From Cytophagales bacterium (GTDB taxonomy: Bacteria; Bacteroidota; Bacteroidia; Cytophagales; Spirosomataceae), in the NCBI GenBank assembly GCA_004292855.1, contig RDXN01000038.1, forward strand, positions 1-64,000: a DNA stretch of 64,000 bases. Direction: 5' to 3'. Below are positions 45,196 to 54,169 of the stretch, in pieces (positions within the stretch are counted from its first letter, which is position 1; every line of letters begins with the position of its first letter). A model generated the notes under the pieces. The model saw only the letters and a list, made by a program, of their open reading frames with translations. It made no database searches and was not told where the DNA came from. A program made the translations under genes and the position numbers.

Positions 45196-47697
45196 CTAGA
45201 GTTTAATGATAGGTATTTTCCTGTATAGCTCTTGATTATCAGCTTGTACAGTGATGAGATACACCCCTGGGAGTTGTGAAATTAAAATTTCAACTAGTTC
45301 TTCGGTTTGTTCAAGCCTAATGCGCTGTTCGGCTAATACTCGCCCTCTCATGTCCGAAACGCGTACGGACACCCTTTGCCCTGAAGCTCCGCGAACGGCT
45401 AGCCTGACAGCCTCGGTCGTGACCGGATTGCCTAAAACCCGCATCTGGAAACTTGTATCTGGCTCAGAAGATGCAACTCGTGCCCCAGTGCAAAACCGAG
45501 CAAAATCGAACGTTTGGCTCACAGTTACCCCACGCTGTTCAGCCGTAATCACGAGTGGCTTGGGGTCGGCCCGGAGTTCAGCCTCCACGATGCCCGTGCT
45601 GCTTGTGGCGATTGCCCGCCGGATGCCCACCGCCGAGTAGGTGATCGGGCTACCGTCGCCCCCGGTGGGGTTGAAGGTAATGGCCCCCGTTGCGCAGTCG
45701 TAGGCAGGTTGCAAGAGCGCGAGCGGGCCGGATGTGGGTGGGGCCGTTGTTGTCGACGAGGGGGGAGGAGTGGTTGTTGAAGAAGGTGGCAGGCTGCAAA
45801 AGGCCGCAAAATCGAATGTTTGGCTCACCGTGTTGCCGCTTTGGCTAGCCAGAATCACCAGCGGTTTTGGGTCGGCCCGCAAACCCGACTCCACCACGCC
45901 CGTCCGGCTGTCGAACGAGGGGCGACTGACGCCCACCGCCGTGTACATGATGGACGTGCCATCGCCCCCGGTCGGGTTAAACGTAATGGCCCCCGTTGCG
46001 CAGTCGTACGTAGGCAGCAACAAGGCGAGCGAACCGCCCGTTGGTGGGGGCGTTATGTTTGTACTGAATACGGCCGAAAACTGTATGGGGTAGGCCTGCC
46101 CGGCCTGTACCGAAAATGTAATCGTAAGCGATGGGTTACTGCTCAATGCCAGCAGGTTAGCCGTGTTGCCTGTGCCGGTTGTGGGCGAAACAGCACCCGC
46201 CCCGCCCGAAACCGCCCACGCCACCACCGACGCGTTGCCCACGTTGAGCGCGAACGTGCCCGCCCCCGTGAGGGTGGTGGGGCCGCTGAGAGTGGGTTTC
46301 GCACCATCGGTGGTTAGGGGCGCGCGGTTGGTGGGGTCGAGCCAGGTACTCAGGCGGTTGGTTGAGGTATTGCCGCCGGTCCAGGATGTGAACACCCGCC
46401 CGTAATAGTCGCGCCGACTTGCGCCGGTGGCCCCACAAAACGATGGTCCCCCGCGTAATTGCCCCACCACGCGCCGGTTCCCGTCGAACAACGGCGACCC
46501 CGACGAACCGGGGTCCGTAACGCCCTGATTGCCCCAAAACGAAATTAAATACTTGTCGCCCGCCACACCCTGATACCCGCTTATTTGGGTGTCGGCGTTC
46601 GTGAACGAGATTTTCTTTACGTCGCCCCGTGGGTGATGAATCGTGAAGTTATTGGCCGTAGTTTCGTCTTTTCGGTTCCAGCCGTTGTAGGTGGCGTTTA
46701 CCTCTGCCGGAACTTGTTGGCGAAGCTCCAATAATAAAAAATCGGTGTCGGCGTACGCGGCCCGGAAGGTGGTGCCGTTGAGGGTGATTACGTCGAGATC
46801 TTCCTGCGAATGCGAGCAGGTTGGGCTTTGGTAGCTGAACCGTACGAGCCAGTTTTCGGCCTGTGTAATCTCATTGCTTTCCAGGGTTTTGTTGCCGTTG
46901 CTATCGGCGCAGTGGAACGCCGACAGAAAAAACGACCGGAACGACTGCCGCGCATCGGTCAGCATCGACCCCGTGCAGAGCCGGGTGCCCCCCGCCAACA
47001 GAATCATGGCCACACCATCGCCGGGAGCCTGAAAGTCGGGAAAACAAGTCAGGTCCGGTATACACGACCCCGCCTGCCCGAACACCTTTTCGCCAAACAA
47101 ATTCTTGTAGCCATGCACCACCGACCGCAGATGCAACTCGCTCGTACCGTTGCCTCCGAGAGGTTCCTGCAATTCGAGCGTGAGGTTGGACCCCTGCATC
47201 AAGTCGGTCCAAAATTCGCCCCCGGCCGGGTTGCCGTTTTGGGGATTTTGGGCATCGGTGATGGGGCCAATGAGCATGGTCCGGTCGCCGTTGTAGAGCG
47301 TCAGGGTGGCTCCTTTTTTGAGCCGGAACCGGTCGAAAATCAGGTTCAGCGAGAAGGCACCTGCCGCGTCGATTCGGTAGGCGTAGGTTCGTTTGCCCCC
47401 CTGTTGCGCTTTTGCGGCAAACCTGATTATGTCGATGCTTACCTCCCGGTTTAGCCCAAACCGGAAGGGCATACCTGCCTCGGCTTCGCGCTCGTCTTCG
47501 GCAAGAAGTGGAGCCGTATCAAGAGCGGGCAGGCTAAGCGTTGGTAGGGACAATCGTTGCGCTATGGTCCCGTTTTGCCCAAAATCCTGAGGTTGCGTAA
47601 AGCGTTGGGTACGCACCTGGGCAGGGGCAACAACCGCCTGAACCAGCAGCATGAGCAGCCAGAAGCCGGTTTGGATCGAGCGTGAAAACTGGAGCAT
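45196..47697 (-). CDS. Secreted lysyl-endopeptidase-like serine protease 2, T9SS
   Basis: An 833-residue paralogue. Signal peptide (to about 27), propeptide (LPALDTAPLLAEDERE), S1 domain with His262 (FLSAFHC), Asp319 (YADTDFLLLEL) and Ser399 (PGSSGSP). The probable lysine-recognising aspartate is present (Asp430 in SRRDYYGR), but the neighbouring histidine of GQLHGG is Arg415 here. There are no cadherin-like domains. Two TYDC repeats (about 45790-46030 and 45490-45725) and a T9SS type A sorting domain (MRVLGNPVTTEAVRLAV to YLITVQADNQ) complete the protein. Confidence 0.9.
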   Translation of the reverse strand: MLQFSRSIQTGFWLLMLLVQAVVAPAQVRTQRFTQPQDFGQNGTIAQRLSLPTLSLPALDTAPLLAEDEREAEAGMPFRFGLNREVSIDIIRFAAKAQQGGKRTYAYRIDAAGAFSLNLIFDRFRLKKGATLTLYNGDRTMLIGPITDAQNPQNGNPAGGEFWTDLMQGSNLTLELQEPLGGNGTSELHLRSVVHGYKNLFGEKVFGQAGSCIPDLTCFPDFQAPGDGVAMILLAGGTRLCTGSMLTDARQSFRSFFLSAFHCADSNGNKTLESNEITQAENWLVRFSYQSPTCSHSQEDLDVITLNGTTFRAAYADTDFLLLELRQQVPAEVNATYNGWNRKDETTANNFTIHHPRGDVKKISFTNADTQISGYQGVAGDKYLISFWGNQGVTDPGSSGSPLFDGNRRVVGQLRGGPSFCGATGASRRDYYGRVFTSWTGGNTSTNRLSTWLDPTNRAPLTTDGAKPTLSGPTTLTGAGTFALNVGNASVVAWAVSGGAGAVSPTTGTGNTANLLALSSNPSLTITFSVQAGQAYPIQFSAVFSTNITPPPTGGSLALLLPTYDCATGAITFNPTGGDGTSIMYTAVGVSRPSFDSRTGVVESGLRADPKPLVILASQSGNTVSQTFDFAAFCSLPPSSTTTPPPSSTTTAPPTSGPLALLQPAYDCATGAITFNPTGGDGSPITYSAVGIRRAIATSSTGIVEAELRADPKPLVITAEQRGVTVSQTFDFARFCTGARVASSEPDTSFQMRVLGNPVTTEAVRLAVRGASGQRVSVRVSDMRGRVLAEQRIRLEQTEELVEILISQLPGVYLITVQADNQELYRKIPIIKL

Positions 47698-47752
47698 GAG
47701 TCGGGGTTGGGTTGTTTACTCCGACAAAATTGCGCCAAAAATCGTTGTGTGG

Positions 47753-49714
47753 TTATGGATTATTCGGGCAGGCGGCCCGGAAATTGAACATCCGGCTACT
47801 GAGCTTGGGCGGGTCTACGCCGTTGAACTGCCGGGTGTAAATCGTAACGCTGTTGGTAAGCCGGTCGCCCACGAGGGCTTCAGGAAGCTCAACAACGGGG
47901 TCAGTTTCCCACCGCCGGACGCCCACCACCATAAATTCGAGCGGTAGCGGAGAGCCTCCCGTGGCGCGTAAGGTAAGAATGCGTGTCAGACAATCGTAGG
48001 TGGGGGTGCTTGTGGTGAGCGGGGTTGTTGCAACCGAAACGGAAGTCGAGTTGGCCGTGGCCGTTTGCGAAGGCAGTTGTGTGCTAAACGCCCGCGTGAA
48101 CCGAATAGGGTAGGGTTGCCCCGCCGAAACCCCGAACGTCACGCTCAGGTTACTCGCTCCCGACAACACCATAAAGGTGGCACTTGCCCCCGTCCCGGCT
48201 GTGGGCGACACCACCCGCGACACCACCACGCCCGCCGGGGCCGTAACGGTCCAGTTAATGCCCGACGAACTGTTACTGTTTAGCTGAAACACGCCCGTTG
48301 TGCTCACCGAAGCCGGGCCGGAGATCACGGCTTTGGTGCTGCCTAATGTGGTGAGCAGGTTTGAGGGATCGAGCCAGTCGCGAAGCCGGGTGTCGTATGA
48401 ATTTCCTGAATTCCAGGAGGTTGCCAGCCTTCCGTAGAGGTCGTACCGATTTACGAGCGCACCCCCGCACTCCGACGGGCCACCGTGGAGTTGCCCCACC
48501 ACGCGCCGGTTGGCATTCAGAATGGGCGATCCCGACGAGCCGGGTTCCGTAACGCCAAACTCGCCCCACTGCACCTGCAAATGGGTGGTGCCGGTTGGGT
48601 TGATATAGTCAGTAAGGGTGGCCGTGCCGGAGGCAAACGAAATCTTTTTTACGTCGCCGTTTGGATGATGAATGCCCACCATCGAACTGGGTAGGGCGTT
48701 GCTGCGGTCCCAGCCGAGATAGGTCGGGTTTACGGCGGGCGTAACCTGTTGGCGCAGTTCGAGCAGGAGAAAATCCGACTCGTAACGCGAGGCCCGTAAA
48801 TCGGCCCCATTGATGGTCACAAAATCGGGGTCCTCTGCCGACGGTGAACAGCCGGGGCTTTGGTAGCCAAACCGAAAGAGCCAGTTTTGCGCGTCGGCCC
48901 GTTCGGCGGTTTCGAGTTGCCCGTTGGCATTGGCGTCCAGGCAATGAAAGGCCGTCAGAAAAAACGACCGGAATTGCTGACTGCTGGCGTTCATAAGCGT
49001 GCCCGTACACCAACGGGTGCCGTCGGCCAGCAAAATCATAGCCACACCATCGGCTTCGGTTTGGTAGGTCGGGTAGCAGATCACGTTTTTCTGGCAGCTA
49101 CCCGCCCCGCTAAACACCTTGTCGGTGCCCGGAAACGTGTTTTTGTAGCCGTGTACCGCCCCACACAAATGGATTGTGCTCGATGCCGGGGCTGTAGCCG
49201 GTTCGCGTAGTTCAACTATGACCCCACTGCCAGGCAGCAGATCGCTCCAGAACTGCCCGTTTTGCGGGTTTTGGGCCGAGGTAATTGGTCCAATCACAAA
49301 CGTGCTGTCGGTGTTATAAATCCTGAATTCTGCCCCGGCTACCAACCGAAATTGGTCGAACAAGAGGTTGACCGAGAAAGCTCCGGTGGCTTGTATGCGG
49401 TAGCGGTTGGTGGTCCACCCGGCGTGCGTATGTCGTCCGCCATCGCGGGGAAGCGTTACGTCGGTCAGTTGCTTCATCCCGAAGCGGAACGGTCGGCCAA
49501 GAGCCGCGTCGCGTTGATCTTCGGCCAGCAACGGCGTTGGGTCAACGGCAGGCAGGGTCAGGGTTGGTATTCCGGTACTGGCTTTGTTAGCTGCGGTGCC
49601 CGTTTGACTCGTGCTGATCCGATGACTGACAATTTGGCTGTGAGCGGTTTCGGAAATGATTAATAAACAACTAATCAGACCCAAAAAAAGAGTGGTAGGA
49701 TAGGACAGATGCAC
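47753..49714 (-). CDS. Secreted lysyl-endopeptidase-like serine protease 3, no sorting domain
   Basis: A 653-residue paralogue. Signal peptide (to about 27), propeptide (LPAVDPTPLLAEDQRD), S1 domain with His257 (FLTAFHC), Asp314 (YESDFLLLEL) and Ser394 (EPGSSGSP). Both pocket residues of the lysine-specific enzyme appear conserved (His410 in GQLHGG, Asp425 in VNRYDLYGR), so this member most resembles a true lysyl endopeptidase. A linker domain and one divergent TYDC repeat follow, and the protein ends in FRAACPNNP without a T9SS domain. It may therefore stay periplasmic or be released by another route. Confidence 0.9.
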   Translation of the reverse strand: MHLSYPTTLFLGLISCLLIISETAHSQIVSHRISTSQTGTAANKASTGIPTLTLPAVDPTPLLAEDQRDAALGRPFRFGMKQLTDVTLPRDGGRHTHAGWTTNRYRIQATGAFSVNLLFDQFRLVAGAEFRIYNTDSTFVIGPITSAQNPQNGQFWSDLLPGSGVIVELREPATAPASSTIHLCGAVHGYKNTFPGTDKVFSGAGSCQKNVICYPTYQTEADGVAMILLADGTRWCTGTLMNASSQQFRSFFLTAFHCLDANANGQLETAERADAQNWLFRFGYQSPGCSPSAEDPDFVTINGADLRASRYESDFLLLELRQQVTPAVNPTYLGWDRSNALPSSMVGIHHPNGDVKKISFASGTATLTDYINPTGTTHLQVQWGEFGVTEPGSSGSPILNANRRVVGQLHGGPSECGGALVNRYDLYGRLATSWNSGNSYDTRLRDWLDPSNLLTTLGSTKAVISGPASVSTTGVFQLNSNSSSGINWTVTAPAGVVVSRVVSPTAGTGASATFMVLSGASNLSVTFGVSAGQPYPIRFTRAFSTQLPSQTATANSTSVSVATTPLTTSTPTYDCLTRILTLRATGGSPLPLEFMVVGVRRWETDPVVELPEALVGDRLTNSVTIYTRQFNGVDPPKLSSRMFNFRAACPNNP

Positions 49715-49925
49715 GTGAAGTTCTCATAGGTTTATATAAATCATTTAACCCACAAAATATGTGCAAAAATGTAAATACGTTATGATGTTAACCTATGAAA
49801 TGTAGTTTTAATTAAATAAAACCGTATATTAAATTTTCAAACGCTCAATCTGAGCAAGTCGTTGTGACTTAACTAGTCGTTCGGGCACGACTGACAAATA
49901 ACGCGCCAAAGTTTGTTCATTCGTT

Positions 49926-50618
49926 ATGCTACAAAAGACAAGAGGGGTTGCTCTGAGTTATATTCGTTACAAGGAATCGTCGATCATTTCGCGCGTATAC
50001 ACCGAAGAGTTCGGGCTACAGAGCTACCTGGTTCACGGGGTCCGAACGGCCAAAAGCAAGACCAATAAAATTGCCCTGTTCCAGCCGCTTACTCTGCTTG
50101 ATATGGTGGTGTATTATAAGGAAGACCGTGATTTGCACCGGCTCTCGGAGGTGAAGACGAACTACCCGTTTCAAAGCCTGCCCTTCGAGGTAGCCAAGGC
50201 GAGCATGGCCATGTTCATTACCGAAATGCTCACCAAAACGCTCAAAGAAGAAACGGCTAGCCCCGTATTGTTCCGGTTCTTGATGGAGTCGGTGCTGTTT
50301 CTGGAAGCTGCCCGAACACACTATGAAAATTTTCACCTGGCGTTTCTGCTCAAATTGAGCACTTTTTTGGGCTTCGGCCCCGAAAACGCCCGCGAGTTCG
50401 AGAACCAGCTCCGCGAAAATTCGTACCCCTTCCTGCCCGACAACGATACGGAGCAGGGTATAACGCTGCTCATTCGACAACCCTATGGAACACCAGTTGC
50501 CCTCAGCCGGATGCAGCGTAACGAGTTACTCGACGCGCTTGTGGCCTACTACCGCGTTCACATCGACTCGCTGGGGGAAGTAAAATCGCTGCCTGTGTTG
50601 CGCGAAGTTTTGGGCTGA
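49926..50618 (+). CDS. recO: DNA repair protein RecO
   Basis: RecO, 230 residues, loads RecA with RecF and RecR and anneals single strands. The N-terminal OB fold (TRGVALSYIRYKESSIISRVYTEEFGLQSYLVHGVR) and LFQPLTLLDMVVYYKEDRDLHRLSEV are typical. The usual four-cysteine zinc site is absent, as in many members of this phylum. Start at the ATG at 49926. Confidence 0.93.
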   Translation: MLQKTRGVALSYIRYKESSIISRVYTEEFGLQSYLVHGVRTAKSKTNKIALFQPLTLLDMVVYYKEDRDLHRLSEVKTNYPFQSLPFEVAKASMAMFITEMLTKTLKEETASPVLFRFLMESVLFLEAARTHYENFHLAFLLKLSTFLGFGPENAREFENQLRENSYPFLPDNDTEQGITLLIRQPYGTPVALSRMQRNELLDALVAYYRVHIDSLGEVKSLPVLREVLG

Positions 50619-50719
50619 CGATGACTAGTTTGTAAGTATTTTTTGCCCTTGAAAGCTTTTATAGCAAACAGGTTAAACAGCCCTCATCCACTTCTGCGGG
50701 GCCTTTTGCTTTGAACACT

Positions 50720-51415
50720 ATGAAACGAACCCTCTTCCTTATGGGTCTTCTGGCATCGACGCTGACGTTGGCTGGCCCTCCCGCTAAAAAAGCCAAGTGG
50801 ACCTCGCTGTTCGACGGTAAAACCACCACCGGCTGGCATCGCTATCTGAAACAAGACACCAACGGTTGGCGCGTTGAGAATGGCGTGCTCACGACCGACG
50901 GTAAGCAGGGCGACCTCATATCCGACAAAGAGTACGAAAACTTCGACCTGGAGTTTGAGTTCAAGGTGCAACCCAAGGGCAACAGCGGGGTGATTTATAA
51001 AGTAATTGAGGACGCCCAGTATAATCAGCCGTACATAACTGGCCCTGAGTTTCAGGTGATCGACGATAAAGGTTACGAGTGGCGCGATAAAGATGGCAAG
51101 CTTATGCGTCTGAACGACAGCCAGTTAACAGGGGCAAACTACGATATTCTGCCCCCCGCCGACCTAAACGTGGTGAAGCCTGCCGGCGACTGGAACAAGG
51201 GCCGCATTTCTATTCAGAATAACCATGTGGAGCATTGGCTCAACGGCAAAAAAGTGGTCGAGTACGACTACGGTTCTGAGGCTTGGAAAGCAATGGTTGC
51301 CAAGAGTAAGTTCGCCAAATGGGGCTACGCCACGCCCCACGCCAAAGGGAAACTGGGTTTACAAGGCCACGGCGACACGGTCTGGTATCGAAATATTCGG
51401 ATCAGGGAGAATTAA
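50720..51415 (+). CDS. Exported DUF1080 (3-keto-disaccharide hydrolase-like) protein
   Basis: A 231-residue protein with a signal peptide (to about 19) and one DUF1080 beta-jelly-roll domain: WTSLFDGKTTTGWHRY, ENFDLEFEFKVQPKGNSGVIYKV, GPEFQVIDDKGYEW and GLQGHGDTVWYRNIRIRE. Some relatives hydrolyse 3-keto-glycosides; others have unknown roles. The ATG at 50720 is used; a TTG at 50711 adds three residues. A strong terminator follows. Confidence 0.88.
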   Translation: MKRTLFLMGLLASTLTLAGPPAKKAKWTSLFDGKTTTGWHRYLKQDTNGWRVENGVLTTDGKQGDLISDKEYENFDLEFEFKVQPKGNSGVIYKVIEDAQYNQPYITGPEFQVIDDKGYEWRDKDGKLMRLNDSQLTGANYDILPPADLNVVKPAGDWNKGRISIQNNHVEHWLNGKKVVEYDYGSEAWKAMVAKSKFAKWGYATPHAKGKLGLQGHGDTVWYRNIRIREN

Positions 51416-51418
51416 AGA

Positions 51419-51442
51419 GGGGGCCGATTGGCCCCCTTTTTT
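51419..51442 (+). terminator. Terminator after the DUF1080 gene
   Basis: Stem GGGGGCC (51419-51425) and GGCCCCC (51430-51436), loop GATT, then six T. Confidence 0.92.
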
Positions 51443-51455
51443 GGTGCTTAATATT

Positions 51456-52013
51456 TCACGGCCGCACCACCACGCCCCCGGCAATGCGGCCTCCGCTGTT
51501 GCCCGATGGGTCAGTGCGTTGGTCGTCGGCGTTGGTGTGGATGATGAGCGAGGAACCATTTGCATCGAACAGCGTGCGCGGACCATCAATGAGCGTAACG
51601 CGGTCGGTAGAGGTGATGTATGTGGCACTACCCACGGCGTCAACGATCAGGTTAGGCAGGTCGCCCCCATGCGCCCCGTTCGGATTTTCAAGACCGTGCT
51701 GATGGCTCGTGGGATTGTAATGCTCGCCCGCTGACTGGAAGGGGGGCGAGGTGCGGGGGTCGGCCATGCCAACCTCGTGGAAGTGGATACCGTGTGGCCC
51801 CGGCGGCAGGCCCGATACGGTCAGCGTCATACTCACCGGTTGGTCGCCGGTTTGGCTCAGGCGGGCCGTGCCAATGGTGGTGCCGCTCGTGTTGATGATG
51901 TTGGCCGCAGCCGTTGTAATGGTTAGACTACCGTTGTTGTGGTCGGCGCAGCTTGTGAGCAGAGCAAGCGCGAGCAGCGTAAGGCCGCTGCCTGTTTTGA
52001 AGAAGGATTGCAT
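51456..52013 (-). CDS. Cu/Zn superoxide dismutase-like lipoprotein
   Basis: A 185-residue lipoprotein (lipobox LLTSC, Cys22). The SOD beta-barrel shows copper ligands His77 and His79 in HGIHFHEVG, the zinc loop HYNPTSHQHGLENPNGAHGGDLPN (His98, His115 and Asp118 among the candidates), and His159 in SLIIHTNADD. The two cysteines that form the conserved disulfide are both replaced (Ala in GMADP; Gly in GRIAGGV), so the fold has lost that bond. It should remove superoxide in the periplasm. Confidence 0.88.
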   Translation of the reverse strand: MQSFFKTGSGLTLLALALLTSCADHNNGSLTITTAAANIINTSGTTIGTARLSQTGDQPVSMTLTVSGLPPGPHGIHFHEVGMADPRTSPPFQSAGEHYNPTSHQHGLENPNGAHGGDLPNLIVDAVGSATYITSTDRVTLIDGPRTLFDANGSSLIIHTNADDQRTDPSGNSGGRIAGGVVVRP

Positions 52014-52122
52014 AAGACGTTGAGTGGTTGTTGTATTACGGGGTAAGCAATCGTAATCGGCAATTGTTTTAGGTAGGGTTGTCCCGTTTAGGCAATGGAC
52101 CTTTTTTTGAGGCTACCCATGC

Positions 52123-52986
52123 TCAGTGCAGCGCACGTTCCTTCACCAGCCCGCCCCGCGCATCGTCGATGCTGTGGTGAATCAGGAACGCGTTGGGGTC
52201 GACGCGGTCGACGGCGTCGCGCAGGCGGCTCAGTTCGAGCCGGGTCACTACCGAGTAAAGCACGTCGGTGTCTTGCCGGGTTAGGCCGCGCTTGCCGTAG
52301 CCTTTCTGGCCTTTCAGCACCGTGACGCCCTTGCCCAGTTCCTCCGTAAGCAATTCGCGCAGGGCCTCGGCGTGATCCGATACGATAATCACGGCGGTGT
52401 ATTCCTCGATGCCGTGGACGATAAAATCAATGGCTTTGGAGGCCGCAAAGTAGGTGATCATCGAATACAGCGCGATCTCGATACCCAGAAAAAAGGCCGC
52501 TGCGCCGAATATAACCACGTTGATGAGCAAAATGACGTCGCCTACCCGCAACATGGCCGACCGCCGACTGAGCAACAAAGCCGCTGCCTCAGTGCCATCC
52601 AAAACGGCCCCGCCCCGCATCGACAGGCCAATGCCCGCCCCAATAAATGCACCCCCAAACAGAGCTGTCAGTAACAGGTCGGGTGTTACGTCGGGGAAGG
52701 GGACGGCGGCCAGCACGAGCGACAACCCCGCGATGCCCAACGCACTTTTTATGGCGAATGCCCGCCCGATTTGGTAGTATCCCAATACCAGGAACGGCAA
52801 ATTGAACAAGGGCAGCAACACCGCCAACGGCCAACCCGTTATGCCCGACAGGAGCATGGAAATGCCCGTTACGCCCCCATCAATGAAGCGACTTGAGAGC
52901 AAGAACCCTTTCAAGCCAAAGGCGACCGAAAAAATACCAGCTACAATGAGCGTCGCGTCTTTAACGTGGGTCCTAACGGTTGTCAT
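52123..52986 (-). CDS. YitT-family membrane protein
   Basis: A 287-residue membrane protein with about five hydrophobic segments and glycine-rich signatures (DGGVTGISMLLSGITGWPLAVLL; GGAFIGAGIGLSMRGGAVLDGTEAAALLL). A soluble C-terminal DUF2179 domain (about 195-280, VTVLKGQKGYGKRGLTRQDTDVLYSVV) resembles a ligand-binding ferredoxin-like fold. Transport substrate unknown. It lies 8 bases downstream of the DUF3500 gene and may be in one operon with it. Confidence 0.9.
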   Translation of the reverse strand: MTTVRTHVKDATLIVAGIFSVAFGLKGFLLSSRFIDGGVTGISMLLSGITGWPLAVLLPLFNLPFLVLGYYQIGRAFAIKSALGIAGLSLVLAAVPFPDVTPDLLLTALFGGAFIGAGIGLSMRGGAVLDGTEAAALLLSRRSAMLRVGDVILLINVVIFGAAAFFLGIEIALYSMITYFAASKAIDFIVHGIEEYTAVIIVSDHAEALRELLTEELGKGVTVLKGQKGYGKRGLTRQDTDVLYSVVTRLELSRLRDAVDRVDPNAFLIHHSIDDARGGLVKERALH

Positions 52987-52994
52987 AGGCGGGG

Positions 52995-54041
52995 TTAGTG
53001 TTTTTTACCCTCGTAATGCGCCCGGAGCATATCTTCGCCGAAGTCATTGGTGAGGTCGCGCACCACTGTATGGACGTGGTTGGCGTTGGTTTGGGTATTG
53101 TCGTACTCGATGAGGAGCGTGGGGCCGTGAATGCGATAGTACCAGCCTTTGCCCTCGCCCAGTTCTGGCGTCAGGTCGCCCGCCCAGGCAAAGCGAAGAG
53201 AGTCGAGGCCGCTTTTTTCGAGCTTCTCCAACTGTTGTTTAGCCAGCGTAACGCGGTAATTGTTCAAATACGTTAGCAACAGGTCCATGAATAGCGGGCG
53301 TTGCTGGGTGGTCATGTCTTGCAGAGCGAGGCCGTCCATCCGGTCGAGCGAGGCTTTTCGTTTGTTGCCCGTGACAATGTCCGGGTAGGCCTGCGGGGCC
53401 AGAACGGCCTGTTTACGTTGGTCGGGCGTGAGTGTGGCGAGCAACGCGAAGGCGAGTTCGGTTTCGCGCCGGAGCACCTGCCGCCCCTTCTGTGGGACAT
53501 CAACACGTACCTCACCGGGGTTGCTGCCAAAGAACAAGGGCGTCGATTCCACCACCCGGCCCGTCAGCGACGAAAACCGCACCGACAGATGGTGCCCCTC
53601 GAACCGCCATCCCCAGGGGTTGTTGCCCTCGTGATCGCCAAACACCGTCACGAAATAGTTTTCGGGGTCGCGGTAGGTGTCGTTCGGCGGACGGTTCTCG
53701 ACCACGCACAGAACATTTTCAAGGTCGATAATTTCGGTAGCTTTTCGGTAGCCTTCGTCGCTTAGGCCCGACTGTAACAGGGCCATAGCTGCCTGCCGTT
53801 GGGGTGCGGTCATTCTTTTCAACGTCAGGCCTTTGCGTTCGTGGGGCGTAAAAAACCAAGTGTAGCGTTCGTCGTTTTCGTACTCGAACAGGGCTTCTTT
53901 TTTCTGATCGGGCGTGAGCGCGGCCATGAACGTACGGGCGGCCTCGCGCATGTCGTCTTTTACGGCCTGCGGGGTTGGTTGAGCGAGCGAAAAAGTCGCA
54001 AGGCTCAACAGCGATAAGGTAGCGAGAAGGAGTGTTTTCAT
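52995..54041 (-). CDS. Exported DUF3500 protein
   Basis: A 348-residue protein with a signal peptide (to about 20, FSLAQ). Two similar LTPDQ(K/R)K halves (FMAALTPDQKKEALFEYENDERYTWFFTP and LLATLTPDQRKQAVLAPQAYPDIV) frame the block GDHEGNNPWGWRFEGHHLSVRFS that marks the family. The C-terminal WYYRIHGPTLLIEYDNTQTNANHVHTVVRDL is equally conserved. Function unknown. Confidence 0.85.
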   Translation of the reverse strand: MKTLLLATLSLLSLATFSLAQPTPQAVKDDMREAARTFMAALTPDQKKEALFEYENDERYTWFFTPHERKGLTLKRMTAPQRQAAMALLQSGLSDEGYRKATEIIDLENVLCVVENRPPNDTYRDPENYFVTVFGDHEGNNPWGWRFEGHHLSVRFSSLTGRVVESTPLFFGSNPGEVRVDVPQKGRQVLRRETELAFALLATLTPDQRKQAVLAPQAYPDIVTGNKRKASLDRMDGLALQDMTTQQRPLFMDLLLTYLNNYRVTLAKQQLEKLEKSGLDSLRFAWAGDLTPELGEGKGWYYRIHGPTLLIEYDNTQTNANHVHTVVRDLTNDFGEDMLRAHYEGKKH

Positions 54042-54169
54042 CGGTAATGAATAGACAGACAGATACTTTCTAGAGCCTGAATCAGACCTGGCTTACTGTC
54101 TGATTGGCCGTAAACTGCGTAACCGGAAGCGAGTTATCGCGTCAGAAGATCAACTACTCATCCTATCCT

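Noticed and set aside
41465-49714. Protease trio as an assembly duplication
   Set aside because: The three genes differ clearly in sequence, length and domain content, so they are true diverged paralogues.
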